DNA of 64,000 nucleotides from Albimonas marina (lineage in GTDB: Bacteria > Pseudomonadota > Alphaproteobacteria > Rhodobacterales > Rhodobacteraceae). The translations under genes and the position numbers were made by a program. The notes beneath the pieces were generated by a model. The model did no database searches. It saw only the letters and a program-made list of their open reading frames with translations, and was not told the DNA's origin. This document shows, piece after piece, positions 38,104 through 46,939 of this stretch. How positions within the stretch are numbered: the stretch's first letter is position 1; each line of letters begins with the position of its first letter. The stretch covers positions 248,001 through 312,000 of the forward strand of contig NZ_JARHUC010000004.1 in the NCBI RefSeq assembly GCF_029223255.1, given 5' to 3'.

Positions 38104-39572
38104 GCCTCGATCCTCTCCAGCCCGCCCCAGCGCATGGCGGCGAGGCCCGCGAAGCCCGCGATCGCCAGCATCCCGGTCATCGGCAGCACGGTGCCGTCGA
38201 AGATCTCGGCCATCAGCGCGCCCAGCGCCACCCCCGCCAGCGTCCCCGAGGCCGCCAGCGCCGAGGAGGCGGAGCCCGCCCGGTCCCCCAGCGGCGCCAG
38301 CGCCGCGGCCAGCAGGTTGCCGTAGAGGATGCCGAACATCGCCAGCGTCGGCGCCAGCCAGGCCAGGAACAGCCACAGCGGCGGCACGCCCCCGAAGGCG
38401 CCCCAGAACAGCGCCAGCGCCAGCGAGCCGGAGACCGCCCAGCTCCACAGCCCGATGCGCGCCATCCGCGCCGCGCCCAGCCGCCCGACCATGCGGGCGT
38501 TGACCACGGCCACCACCGCGAAGCCGACGGTGGTGCCGGCGAAGACCGCGGGCAGCCCCCAGGTCAGCCCGTAGACGCCCCCGAAGATCGGCTGGGCGGA
38601 GCTGAGGAAGGTCGCCAGCGTCCCGAACGCCCCCGCCATCGCCAGCGCCGCGCCCATGGCGGAGCGCATCCTGAGCACCCCGGCGTAGGTCGCCAGGACC
38701 GAGCGCAGCGCCAGCGGGCGGCGGTGGGCGGGGTCCAGCGTCTCGGGCTGGAGCAGGTGGAAGGCGACGGCGGTGCCCGCCACCTGCACCGCGGTCAGGG
38801 CGAGGCCCAGGCGCCAGTGCGCGAACTCGACGATCAGCTGGCCCAGGATCGGGGTCACGAACATGATCATCTCGAAGACCAGCGCCTGCATCGAGACGAT
38901 GCGCGCCATGCGGTCGCCCGAGCAGCGGTCGCGGATGATCGCGAGGCTGACCACGCGCAGCCCGCCGGCGCCCAGCCCCTGCACCATGCGGGCGGCGACC
39001 AGCAGCTCGAAGCTCGGGGCGAGCGTGGCAAGCAGCCCGCCCGCGAAGGCGAGCGACAGGCCCAGGAAGGCCGCGCGCCGCCGCCCCCAGGCGTCGGCCA
39101 CCGGCCCCAGGATCAGCTGCGACAGCGCCGCGCCCAGGAACATCGCCAGCACCGCCCATTGCCCGCCCGAGCCGGGGGGCAGGCCGAAGCCCTCGGCGAT
39201 CAGCCCCTGGGCGGGGATCACGATGTCGACGGCGACCGCGTTGGTCGCCCCCATGGCCGCCATCAGCGCCACAAAGATCAGGGAGGTCCGCTCCTCCTGC
39301 GCGCCCGCGGGCGCGGAGCCGGCCTGCGCCCGCGCCGCGGCGATGGCCATGCCGCTGGGCAGGGGCGCGCGGCCCGCGGCCTCGGAGGGGACCGGGGCGG
39401 GCGCGCGCGGCTCGGCGCCGCGAGAGGGCGCGGGGGGGCCGGCCTCGGGGGCGGAGGAGGGCCCGGGCTCTACAGGCCGGGCTTCGCCCGGCCTCGCCTC
39501 CGGCGGGTTCGCCTCGGCCCGGTCCTGCGCCTGCGGTCTGCGGTCCTGCCCGTCATCGGGGTGGCGGGTCAC
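38100..39572 (-). CDS. Bcr/CflA-type MFS transporter (tandem paralogue), GTG start
   Basis: A 490-residue paralogue of the next gene, about half identical by eye in the membrane part. It has DIVIPAQGLIAEGF in helix 1, motif A GPVADAWGRRRAAFLG and RMVQGLGAGGLRVVSLAIIRD. The first 110 residues are a Pro/Glu/Ala-rich cytoplasmic extension. There is no ATG in the expected place: the likely start is GTG at 39572, overlapping the stop of the upstream dihydroorotase-like gene as GTGA. The upstream ATG at 39635 would overlap that gene by 67 bp and is rejected. Confidence 0.85.
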   Translation of the reverse strand: MTRHPDDGQDRRPQAQDRAEANPPEARPGEARPVEPGPSSAPEAGPPAPSRGAEPRAPAPVPSEAAGRAPLPSGMAIAAARAQAGSAPAGAQEERTSLIFVALMAAMGATNAVAVDIVIPAQGLIAEGFGLPPGSGGQWAVLAMFLGAALSQLILGPVADAWGRRRAAFLGLSLAFAGGLLATLAPSFELLVAARMVQGLGAGGLRVVSLAIIRDRCSGDRMARIVSMQALVFEMIMFVTPILGQLIVEFAHWRLGLALTAVQVAGTAVAFHLLQPETLDPAHRRPLALRSVLATYAGVLRMRSAMGAALAMAGAFGTLATFLSSAQPIFGGVYGLTWGLPAVFAGTTVGFAVVAVVNARMVGRLGAARMARIGLWSWAVSGSLALALFWGAFGGVPPLWLFLAWLAPTLAMFGILYGNLLAAALAPLGDRAGSASSALAASGTLAGVALGALMAEIFDGTVLPMTGMLAIAGFAGLAAMRWGGLERIEA

Positions 39573-40894
39573 GAAAACCCTTCCTGGAAGCGCACCGGCT
39601 CGCCGCCGCGGGGCTCGAGCAGCGTGTCCTCCCACATCACGCGGCGGCCGCGGATGATCGTGCCGATGGGCCAGCCCTGCACCTCGGTCCCCGCGTAGGG
39701 GGTCCAGCCGCAGCGGCTCTCGATCCAGTCGTTCTCGATGGTGCGGCGGGCCTTGAGGTCGACGACGGTGAAGTCCGCGTCATACCCGGCCGCGATCCGG
39801 CCCTTGCCGGCGATGCCGAAGATCCGCTGCGGGCCGTGGCTCGACAGGTCCACGAAGCGCTGCAGGCTGAGCTTCCCCTTCGCCACGTGGTCCAGCATCA
39901 CCGGCACCAGCGTCTGCACGCCCGGCATGCCCGAGGGGGTGGCGGGATAGACCTTCTCCTTCGCCTCCCTCTCGTGGGGGGCGTGGTCGGAGCCGAGCAC
40001 GTCGATCACGCCGCGCCGCAGCCCGTCCCAGACGCCCGCCCGGTGGCTGGCGTCGCGCACCGGCGGGTTCATCTGGATCAGGGTCCCAAGGCGGGCGTGG
40101 TCGTCGGTGGTGAAGGTCAGGTGGTGGGGGGTGGCCTCGCAGGTCACCAGGCCCTTGTTGGCCTGCAGCATCGGGATCTCGTCGGCGGTCGAGATGTGCA
40201 GGATGTGGATGCGCCGGCTGGTCTCGCGGCTCAGGCGGATCAGGCGCTCGGTGCACAGGCGCGCGGCCTCGGCGTCGCGCCAGACGGGGTGCGAGGTCGG
40301 GTCGCCCTCCACCCGCAGGTGCTTGCGCTCCTCCAGCCGGAACTCGTCCTCCGAATGCACGGCGACGCGGCGGCGGCCATGGACCAGCACCCGGCGCACG
40401 TCGTCGTCGCCCGCCACCAGCAGCGTGCCGGTGGAGGAGCCCATGAACATCTTGATCCCGGCGCAGCCCTCCAGCCGCTCGGCCTCCGCCAGCAGATCCA
40501 CGTTCTGGGCCGAGGCGCCGAACCAGAAGGCGAAGTCGCAGGCCATCCGCGCCCGCCCCCGCGCCACCTTGTCGGCGAGCGCCTCGTAGGTGGTGGTGGT
40601 GGGGTTGGTGTTGGGCATCTCGAAGACGGCGGTCACCCCGCCCATCACCGCGGCGCGGGCCCCGGTCTCGAGGTCTTCCTTCGCCTCGGCCCCCGGCTCG
40701 CGGAAATGCACCTGGCTGTCGATCACGCCGGGCAGGACGTGCAGGCCGGTGCAGTCGATCACCTCGCCCGCGGAGAGGTGCGACAGGTCCCCGATGTCGA
40801 CGATCCTGCCGCCCGAGACGGCCACGTCGGCGAGCCCCTCGCCATCGTGGTTCACCACCGTTCCGTTCTTCAGGATCAGGTCGGGGGCGGTCAT
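39569..40894 (-). CDS. pyrC: Dihydroorotase-like amidohydrolase
   Basis: A 441-residue cyclic amidohydrolase of the type annotated as dihydroorotase in alphaproteobacteria. It has the metal region GVIDSQVHFREPG, EMPNTNPTTTT, GIKMFMGSSTG, a His pair at LHIST and ATPHHLTF, and the catalytic Asp in GSDHAPHE. The first His of the usual HxH metal pair reads Gln here (DSQVHF), a feature also remembered from relatives, so the metal site differs from classic PyrC. The start at MTAPDL follows a GGAG; an ATG four codons earlier is possible. It heads an operon of overlapping genes with the two MFS pumps and two transferases. Confidence 0.82.
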   Translation of the reverse strand: MTAPDLILKNGTVVNHDGEGLADVAVSGGRIVDIGDLSHLSAGEVIDCTGLHVLPGVIDSQVHFREPGAEAKEDLETGARAAVMGGVTAVFEMPNTNPTTTTYEALADKVARGRARMACDFAFWFGASAQNVDLLAEAERLEGCAGIKMFMGSSTGTLLVAGDDDVRRVLVHGRRRVAVHSEDEFRLEERKHLRVEGDPTSHPVWRDAEAARLCTERLIRLSRETSRRIHILHISTADEIPMLQANKGLVTCEATPHHLTFTTDDHARLGTLIQMNPPVRDASHRAGVWDGLRRGVIDVLGSDHAPHEREAKEKVYPATPSGMPGVQTLVPVMLDHVAKGKLSLQRFVDLSSHGPQRIFGIAGKGRIAAGYDADFTVVDLKARRTIENDWIESRCGWTPYAGTEVQGWPIGTIIRGRRVMWEDTLLEPRGGEPVRFQEGFS

Positions 40895-41018
40895 GGCAGG
40901 CTCCATCGGTTCCAGGCCCCTCCCTCTAGCAGCGCCCGCCGCGGGAGGCGAGCCGAAGCCGCCCCTCTCGCGCCGCCCGCTCCCGGGCGCCCCGGCGCGA
41001 CGCCCAAGGCCCTCGCGG

Positions 41019-41291
41019 AGCGCCTGTTCCCCGGAGCCGTCTCTCGCCGATGCCGATCAGAGCGACTCGCCCGCCGGGGTCAGGGATCGCGAAGCGACCC
41101 CGCGCAAGCGGGGCTTGTCCTTGACCCCGGCGGGCGAGTCGCTCAGGCATCGTCGGCGAGAGACGGATCCGGGGAGCAGGCGCGGCCCTGTTCCTTGGTG
41201 AGTCGGGAGCGTCCGCGACGCCCGCCCCGAGCGCACGGGAACCCAGTTGCGATTCCGCCCGCCACGGGCCCAAGCCCGCCCGCAGGGTGCC
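41019..41291 (-). repeat. Dispersed palindromic repeat, copy C
   Basis: Third copy, in reverse orientation. It starts (on the plus strand) AGCGCCTGTTCCCCGG and ends GCCCGCCCGCAGGGTGCC. The nested palindrome spans 41020-41183. The inner arms are a perfect 23-bp pair (core GACTCGCCCGCCGGGG and its complement), with a central CCCCGCGCAAGCGGGG hairpin. It lies in the divergent region between the dihydroorotase-like gene and ygfZ, ending about 100 bp before the ygfZ start. No other gene is in the 495-bp gap. Confidence 0.9.
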
Positions 41292-41389
41292 TCCGCTCCC
41301 GCTCCCAGATGCGCCGGCCTCCGCGGCGCCCTATGTTGCGCGCTGAGACCGTATCGCCCGCCCTCCCCTTTCGTCGACGGAGCCCCGCC

Positions 41390-42211
41390 ATGTCCCCCGC
41401 CCCCCGACCCCACGGCCTCGTCCCCGCCCGCGTGACGCTGCGCCTGACCGGACCCGAGGCGCGCGGCTTCCTGCAGGACCTGGTCACCAACGACATCCGC
41501 CGCGCCGAGGGCGACCGCGCCGTCTACGCGGCGCTGCTGACCCCGCAGGGCAAGTACCTCGCGGACTTCTTCGTGCTGGCCGACGGCCCCGAGGATCTGC
41601 TGATCGACGTCGCCCGCGACCAGGCTCAGGACCTGGGCCGGCGCCTGGCCATGTACCGCCTGCGCCGCAAGGTGGGGATCGAGGTCGCGCCGCTGGGCGT
41701 CGCCCTCCTGTGGGGCGCGGAGGCGCCGACCCCGCCCGAAGGCGCGCGGCTGGTCCCCGACCCGCGCGACGCCGGCCTCGGCTGGCGGCTCTACGCCCCC
41801 GACCCCGCCGCGGCGCTGGCCGAAACCGGGGCCGAGGCGGCCTCGCCCGCCGACTACGACGCCCTGCGCGTCGCCCTCGCCGCGCCCGAGAGCGGGGTGG
41901 AGCTGACCCCGGACACCTTCGTGCTCGAAGTCGGGTTCGAGCGGCTGAACGGCGTCGACTTCCGCAAGGGCTGCTACGTGGGCCAGGAGATCGTCGCCCG
42001 CATGAAGCACAAGACCGAGCTGCGCCGCGGCCTCGTGCGCGTGGCGGTGGAGGGCGAGGCGCCCCCGCCGGGCGCCGAGATCCTCACCGCCGAGGGCCGC
42101 GCGGCGGGGGTCCTGCACACCGTCGCAGGGGGCGAGGGGCTCGCGCACCTGCGCCTCGACCGCAGCGGGGGAGAGCTGCGGGCGGGGGAGGCGCGGCTGC
42201 GGGTGCTGTGA
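41390..42211 (+). CDS. ygfZ: Folate-binding YgfZ-type protein
   Basis: A 273-residue GcvT-fold protein that supports maturation or repair of certain Fe-S enzymes, as YgfZ/Iba57. The signature is KGCYVGQEIVARM near residue 198. Other conserved parts are TLRLTGPEARGFLQDLVTNDIRR near the start and LLTPQGKYLADFFVL. The start follows a GACGGAG-like site 6 bases upstream. The gene is flanked by two inverted copies (C and D) of the dispersed repeat, the second beginning only 6 bp after the stop codon. Confidence 0.93.
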   Translation: MSPAPRPHGLVPARVTLRLTGPEARGFLQDLVTNDIRRAEGDRAVYAALLTPQGKYLADFFVLADGPEDLLIDVARDQAQDLGRRLAMYRLRRKVGIEVAPLGVALLWGAEAPTPPEGARLVPDPRDAGLGWRLYAPDPAAALAETGAEAASPADYDALRVALAAPESGVELTPDTFVLEVGFERLNGVDFRKGCYVGQEIVARMKHKTELRRGLVRVAVEGEAPPPGAEILTAEGRAAGVLHTVAGGEGLAHLRLDRSGGELRAGEARLRVL

Positions 42212-42216
42212 AGCCG

Positions 42217-42503
42217 AGGCGGTCTACTGGCGCCCTGCGGGCGGGCTTGGGCCCCGGGGCGGGCGGGATCGCGATCGGTGGCCGCTGCGCTTCGGGCGCG
42301 TGTGGAGGACGCTCCCGACGCACCCAGGAACAGGGCCCGCGCCTGTTCCCCGGATCCGTCTCTCGCTGAAGATGCCTGAGCGACTCGCCCGCCGGGGTCA
42401 AGGACAAGCCCCGCTTGCGCGGGGTCGCTTCGCGATCCCTGACCCCGGCGGACGAGTCGCTCTTCACGGCATCAGCGAGAGACGGCTCCGGGGAACAGGC
42501 GCT
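42217..42503 (+). repeat. Dispersed palindromic repeat, copy D
   Basis: Fourth copy, starting GGCGGTCTACTGGCGCCCTG six bases after ygfZ and in the opposite orientation to copy C. The nested palindrome spans 42339-42503. The outer arms pair GTTCCCC with GGGGAAC, where copies B and E have GTTCTCC and GGAGAAC, a compensated change. The inner arms have one mismatch (C opposite A). It lies between the 3' ends of convergent ygfZ and the SDR gene. Confidence 0.9.
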
Positions 42504-42556
42504 TCGCGAGGGCCGTGGGCGTCGTGCCGGGGCGCCTGGGAGCGGGCCGTGGCGCG

Positions 42557-43447
42557 TCAGGGCTCCGGGGTCTCGGCGAGGAGGGCGGCGAGGCCTTCGC
42601 GGTAGGTGGGGAAGGACAGGGCGACGCCGAGCTCGGTCTTGATGCGGTCGTTCTTCGTGCGCTTGCTCTCGGAATAGAAGCTGCGGGCCATCGGGGTCAT
42701 CTCCGCCTCCTCGAAGGGGATCGCGGGGGGGATCGGCAGGCCCAGCAGCTCGGCGGCATGGGCGATGACGTCCTCGGGCGGGGCGGGAAGGTCGTCGTTG
42801 ACGTTGTAGGCGGCGCCGGGGTTCGGGCGGGCGATGCTGGCGCGCAGGGTGGCGGCGATGTCGTCGACGTGGATGCGCGAGAACACCTGCCCCTCCTTGA
42901 TGATCCGCCGCGCCTCGCCCTTCCTCACCTTCTCGAACGGGCCGCGGCCGGGGCCGTAGATGCCGGCCAGCCGGAACACGTGCACCGGCAGGCCGTGGGA
43001 GGCGTGCAGGCCCAGCCAGGCGTCCTCGGCCGCCACCCGCCACGCGCCGCGGCGGGTGGCGGGGGTGCGGGGCGAGCTCTCGTCGATCCACTCGCCGCTC
43101 CGGTCGCCGTAGACGCCGGTGGTGGAGAGGTAGCCGACCCACGCAGGCCGCGCCTGCGCGATGCGCGCGCCGGCCGCCCGCAGCACCGGGTCGCCCTCGG
43201 CGTCGGGGCCGGCGGAGACCAGGATGTGCGTCGCCGCCTCCAGCCAGGGCGCCAGCGCCTCGGCCGGGTCGCCGTCGGGACCGGGCCAGACCAGCGCCTG
43301 CGCGCCCTCGGCGCGGATCGCCTCGGCCTTCGCCTCCGAGCGGGTGGTGCCGATCACCCGCCAGCCTTCGGCCAGCAGGTCGCGCGCGAGCCGCCGGGCC
43401 GAGTAGCCGTGGCCCAGGCTCAACAGGGTGGGGGTGGGGGTGGACAT
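42557..43447 (-). CDS. NAD-dependent epimerase/dehydratase-like SDR (YeeZ type)
   Basis: A 296-residue Rossmann-fold protein of the extended/atypical SDR group resembling YeeZ. The nucleotide-binding loop is LSLGHGYSARRLA (GxGxxxxxL), then GTTRSEAKAEAI; the catalytic region is YLSTTGVYGDRSGEW with the Tyr in TGVYG, and FRLAGIYGPGRGPF follows. A conserved HVDDIAATL motif is present. The substrate is unknown. It is convergent with ygfZ (copy D in between) and divergent from the TPR gene, 55 bp away. Confidence 0.87.
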   Translation of the reverse strand: MSTPTPTLLSLGHGYSARRLARDLLAEGWRVIGTTRSEAKAEAIRAEGAQALVWPGPDGDPAEALAPWLEAATHILVSAGPDAEGDPVLRAAGARIAQARPAWVGYLSTTGVYGDRSGEWIDESSPRTPATRRGAWRVAAEDAWLGLHASHGLPVHVFRLAGIYGPGRGPFEKVRKGEARRIIKEGQVFSRIHVDDIAATLRASIARPNPGAAYNVNDDLPAPPEDVIAHAAELLGLPIPPAIPFEEAEMTPMARSFYSESKRTKNDRIKTELGVALSFPTYREGLAALLAETPEP

Positions 43448-43502
43448 CGCCTCGCCTCCGCGCCAGATGTGGACGCCCCCGTCTAGCCGAGGATCGTTCC
43501 CG

Positions 43503-44633
43503 ATGCGATGGATCGCCGCCCTGCCGGCGGCCGCCCTCTGCGCCGCGGCCCAGCTTGCCGCGCCGGCCGCGGGCGCCCAGACGTCGACGACCGCGCCCGC
43601 CAGCGCGCCGGCGCCCGCCCCCAGGCCCGAAAGCGGACCCGCGGCCCAGGCCGCCCCCGGCGCCGCGCCCGGCGTCGACCTGACCCGCCCCGCCCTTGGC
43701 CCGTTCGGCGCGGGCGCCCCGGCGCTGTCGCTGCCCGACCCGACCCTCGACGCCGACGCGCAGGCCCGCGCCCGCGCCGCCGATTCCGCCCGCTGCCAGG
43801 CCCTGGTCGAGACCGACCCCGCCGCCGCCCGCGAGGTCGCGCGCGAGTGGGGCCGCCGGGGCGGAGGCGTGCCGGCCGCGGTCTGCGAGGCGCTGGCGCT
43901 GGAGGCTCAGGGCGCGCTGGCCACCGCCGCCGCGCGGCTCGAGGACACCGCCCGCCGCGCGCCCGAGGAGGCGCTGCCCGACCCCGCGCGCGCCGCCCTG
44001 TGGGAGGTCGCCGCCGGCTTCCGCCTGCGCGCCCTGCAGCCGAGCGAGGCGCTGGCCGCCGCAGACGCGGGCCTGGCGCTGGAGGGCGCCGGGCCGGTGC
44101 TGCGCCGCGAGCGGGGCGAGGCGCTGGCCGCGCTCGGCCGGGACGCGGAGGCGCTGGCCGATCTCGACGCCGCGCTGGAGGCGATGCCCCGGGACCTGCC
44201 CGGCCTGCGCCTGCGCGCCCGGCTGAGGGGCGAGGCCGGCGACCTGGCCGGCGCGCTCGCCGATGCGGGGCGGGTGGCGGCGCTCGACGACCGCGACCCG
44301 GAGGCCTGGCTGGCGCTGGGCCAGGCCCAGGCCGCCGCCGGGCGCAAGGCCGAGGCGCGCGAGAGCCTGCTGCGCGCCATCGCCCGCGACCGCGAGGGTC
44401 CCGTGGGCGACCGCGCCCGCCGGGCGTTGCAGATGCTGGACGCGCCCGGGTCCGCGCCGGTCCCGGCGCCCGTCTCCGCCCCTGCCGGGGCGGCGGAGAC
44501 CGAGGCTGCGCCGACCCAAGCCGCGCCGGCCGAGACCGCGCCCGCCGAGGCGGAGGCGACCGGGACCGAGCCGTCCGGCACGCCGGGCGCGCCGTCGCCG
44601 TCCCTGGCAGAGGAGACGGCGCCCACCGAGTAG
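43503..44633 (+). CDS. Exported TPR-repeat protein
   Basis: A 376-residue periplasmic protein with a signal peptide (MRWIAALPAAALCAAAQLAA) and an Ala/Pro-rich linker. The central part (residues about 130-320) is made of TPR-like helical repeats, for example ALAALGRDAEALADLDAALEA and PEAWLALGQAQAAAGRKAEA. The C-terminal 60 residues are Ala/Glu/Pro-rich and disordered. It probably acts as a protein-protein scaffold; a partner cannot be named. The start ATG is placed at MRWIAAL rather than 43428, which would precede the signal peptide with Pro-rich sequence. Confidence 0.78.
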   Translation: MRWIAALPAAALCAAAQLAAPAAGAQTSTTAPASAPAPAPRPESGPAAQAAPGAAPGVDLTRPALGPFGAGAPALSLPDPTLDADAQARARAADSARCQALVETDPAAAREVAREWGRRGGGVPAAVCEALALEAQGALATAAARLEDTARRAPEEALPDPARAALWEVAAGFRLRALQPSEALAAADAGLALEGAGPVLRRERGEALAALGRDAEALADLDAALEAMPRDLPGLRLRARLRGEAGDLAGALADAGRVAALDDRDPEAWLALGQAQAAAGRKAEARESLLRAIARDREGPVGDRARRALQMLDAPGSAPVPAPVSAPAGAAETEAAPTQAAPAETAPAEAEATGTEPSGTPGAPSPSLAEETAPTE

Positions 44634-44745
44634 GGGGCGTCGTCGCGGCGCACGGCCGGCAGCGCCCCGACGCCGGGCGGAACGGCCCGCGCCCTCGCGG
44701 CAGGGGCCAGCCGCGTCGCGGCGCGGCTGCCGATGGACGGCCGCG

Positions 44746-45960
44746 CTAGCCCAGGGCCGCGCGCCACTCCTCCTCGACCCAGTCCTCGGGGTCGGGCGCA
44801 CGCCCCTCGTCCCGCGCGCGCAGACGTTCGGGCGAGAGGCGCGAGAGGGCCCAGACGGCGTGGCCGCGCACCAGGGGCTCGGGGTCGTCCAGCAGCGCCT
44901 CGGCCGCGGGGATCAGCTCGGCGAGGCCGGAGTTGCCCACCGCCACCATCACGTTGCGCAGGAATCGCGCCCGGCCGATCCGCTTGATCGGCGAGGCGCG
45001 GAACACCTCGCGGAAGGCCGCGTCGTCGAGGGCTGCGAAATCCGCAAGGCGCGGCCTGTTCAGCTCCACCCGCGACTGGTAGAGCGTGCCCGCCTCCACG
45101 GCGAACTTGTTCCACGGGCAGACCGCCAGGCAGTCGTCGCAGCCGTAGATGCGGTTGCCGATCAGGGGGCGCATCTCCCGCGGGATCGGGCCCTTCAGCT
45201 CGATCGTCAGGTAGGAGATGCAGCGCCGCGCATCGAGCTGGAAGGGCGCGGGGAAGGCGTTGGTCGGGCACACGTCGAGACAGCGCCGGCAGGAGCCGCA
45301 GTGCTCCACCTCCGGCGCGTCGGGGGGCAGGTCCGCGGCGAGGAAGATCGCGCCGAGAAAGACCCAGTTGCCGATCTCCCGCCCCAGCAGGTTGGTGTGC
45401 TTGCCCTGCCAGCCCAGCCCCGCGGCCTGGGCCAGCGGCTTCTCCATCACCGGGGCGGTGTCGACGAAGACCTTCACCGGTTGGCCCGTCTCCTCCGCCG
45501 CCCAGCGGGCCAGGCGCTTGAGCTTGGCCTTCACCTTGTCGTGGTAGTCCGGCCCGCGGGCGTAGACCGAGACCGAGGCGCGCTCGGGCATCTCCAGCAG
45601 GTGCAGGGGGTTCTCGGCCGGGGCGTAGGTCTCGGCCAGCATCACGATCGAGCGGGCTTCGGGCCACAGCGCCTTGGGGTCGGCGCGCCAGGCGGCGCGG
45701 GCCTCCATCCAGCCCATGTCGCCATGGGCGCCGGCGGCGAGGAAGCGGCGCAGACGCTCGCCCGTCTCGCCCCCGCCCGGGCCCAGCGCGTCGGCGCGGC
45801 AGACGCCGAAGCCCACGAAGCCCTCGGCCCGCGCGCGGGCCTCGAGCGCGGCCTTCAGCGCGGCGCCTTCAGGGGGTGACGTAGGGGAATTTTGGGAGGG
45901 CGCGACGTCGTCGGTCGCGGCCGTCGCCTCGGCGCCGGCGCGATCCGTCGCCCGCGTCAG
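44746..45960 (-). CDS. queG: Epoxyqueuosine reductase QueG
   Basis: Reduces epoxyqueuosine to queuosine in tRNA with cobalamin and two 4Fe-4S clusters. Motifs: VCRADALG near the N-terminus, [31 protein letters not shown], two ferredoxin-type clusters ([12 protein letters not shown] and [13 protein letters not shown]) and a C-terminal HEAT-like tail. There is no ATG, GTG or TTG in frame between the end of the upstream gene and the conserved helix [14 protein letters not shown]. The 5' limit given is a CTG overlapping the upstream stop (CTGA); a CTG at 45858 and a GTG at 45816 are alternatives, the latter losing about 17 conserved residues. The enzyme assignment is firm, the start is not. Confidence 0.9.
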   Translation of the reverse strand: MTRATDRAGAEATAATDDVAPSQNSPTSPPEGAALKAALEARARAEGFVGFGVCRADALGPGGGETGERLRRFLAAGAHGDMGWMEARAAWRADPKALWPEARSIVMLAETYAPAENPLHLLEMPERASVSVYARGPDYHDKVKAKLKRLARWAAEETGQPVKVFVDTAPVMEKPLAQAAGLGWQGKHTNLLGREIGNWVFLGAIFLAADLPPDAPEVEHCGSCRRCLDVCPTNAFPAPFQLDARRCISYLTIELKGPIPREMRPLIGNRIYGCDDCLAVCPWNKFAVEAGTLYQSRVELNRPRLADFAALDDAAFREVFRASPIKRIGRARFLRNVMVAVGNSGLAELIPAAEALLDDPEPLVRGHAVWALSRLSPERLRARDEGRAPDPEDWVEEEWRAALG

Positions 45961-46694
45961 CGCGGGGCCTTCCGTCGGGCGCGGCGCAACGCGGCCAGCC
46001 CGCCCAGCGCCGCGATCCCCGCGGCCGCCAGCGGCGCCGCGCCGGGCAGGGGCACGCTGGCGCCCACGCCCTGCGTCTTCTCGAGATAGCCCATCGCGTC
46101 GGCGTAGATCGACAGGCTCAGGCGCTCGCCCGGGCTCAGCACGATCGAGAAGCTCCACGCCCCCGTGGCCTGCGCCGCCTTCGGCCCGTAGTCGCCGCCG
46201 GCGAAGACGTCCACGCTCCGCGTCAGGCGGGGCGCGGGCTCCAGCGCCTCGATCATCAGGCTGGCGTAGGCCTTGGCGATGTCGCCGGGCTCCGGCGTCT
46301 CCACCGTCGCGACCAGGTCGTAGCTGAGCAGGAAGTCGATGGTCGAGAGCGCGTCGCCCAGGTTCTCCAGCGTCACCGCGCCGTCGTTGAGCGACTCCGC
46401 CTGCACGATGGCCAGCCCGTCGGTCGAGCCGGAGACGGAGGGCGTCATCGTCAGGCCGCTCGCGTCGATCACGTGGGCGTCGGACCAGTCGGCGTCGAAG
46501 GCGCCGAACCCGTCGGCATAGCCGGAATAGCTCGAGGCGCCGTAGCCGATCGACACGCCCGTGGGAACCGAGGTCGCCTCGATCCGCGCGTCGATGCCGC
46601 CGGCGAAGCTGACCAGCGCCTGCGCCGGCGCGGCGAAGACCAGGATCGCGCCGACGACGAAGATGGACCCCAGGGGCTTCATCTTGGTGAGCAT
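45957..46694 (-). CDS. Secreted protein with VPLPA-CTERM sorting signal
   Basis: A 245-residue exported protein, third of its kind in the window. The signal peptide runs from [20 protein letters not shown] to about residue 27 (APAQA). The mature region is acidic with many Ser/Asp residues ([16 protein letters not shown]) and no catalytic motif. The tail is [13 protein letters not shown], a hydrophobic helix and RRARRK. It sits directly upstream of queG, whose likely start overlaps its stop, which is unusual for unrelated functions. The 245-bp upstream region is AT-richer than average and contains CACGC-CTAAA-GCGTG at 46715-46729, a possible operator. Confidence 0.85.
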   Translation of the reverse strand: MLTKMKPLGSIFVVGAILVFAAPAQALVSFAGGIDARIEATSVPTGVSIGYGASSYSGYADGFGAFDADWSDAHVIDASGLTMTPSVSGSTDGLAIVQAESLNDGAVTLENLGDALSTIDFLLSYDLVATVETPEPGDIAKAYASLMIEALEPAPRLTRSVDVFAGGDYGPKAAQATGAWSFSIVLSPGERLSLSIYADAMGYLEKTQGVGASVPLPGAAPLAAAGIAALGGLAALRRARRKAPR

Positions 46695-46939
46695 CCTGTA
46701 AATCTATATGAACGCACGCCTAAAGCGTGTCGTTTCATTCCTAACCTATTAACATTTTCGGGCCCCGCGGGCAATCTTCCTGTCCCTGCGTAAGTTGATG
46801 CGCATCGAATACGTCATCTCCGCCGCGCTTCATGAAAAACCGACATGGACGGCGCCCCGCGGCCGACGCGGTCGGCTCCCCGTCGCGGCCCGCCCGCCCG
46901 GCCGGCCCCTCGGCCTCCGGCCGGCGGCGCCGGGCCGAC

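Noticed and set aside
45957-46158. Upstream ATG at 46158 as the start of queG
   Set aside because: It would read about 200 bp of the VPLPA-CTERM gene in another frame, giving Arg/Gly-rich sequence unlike QueG.
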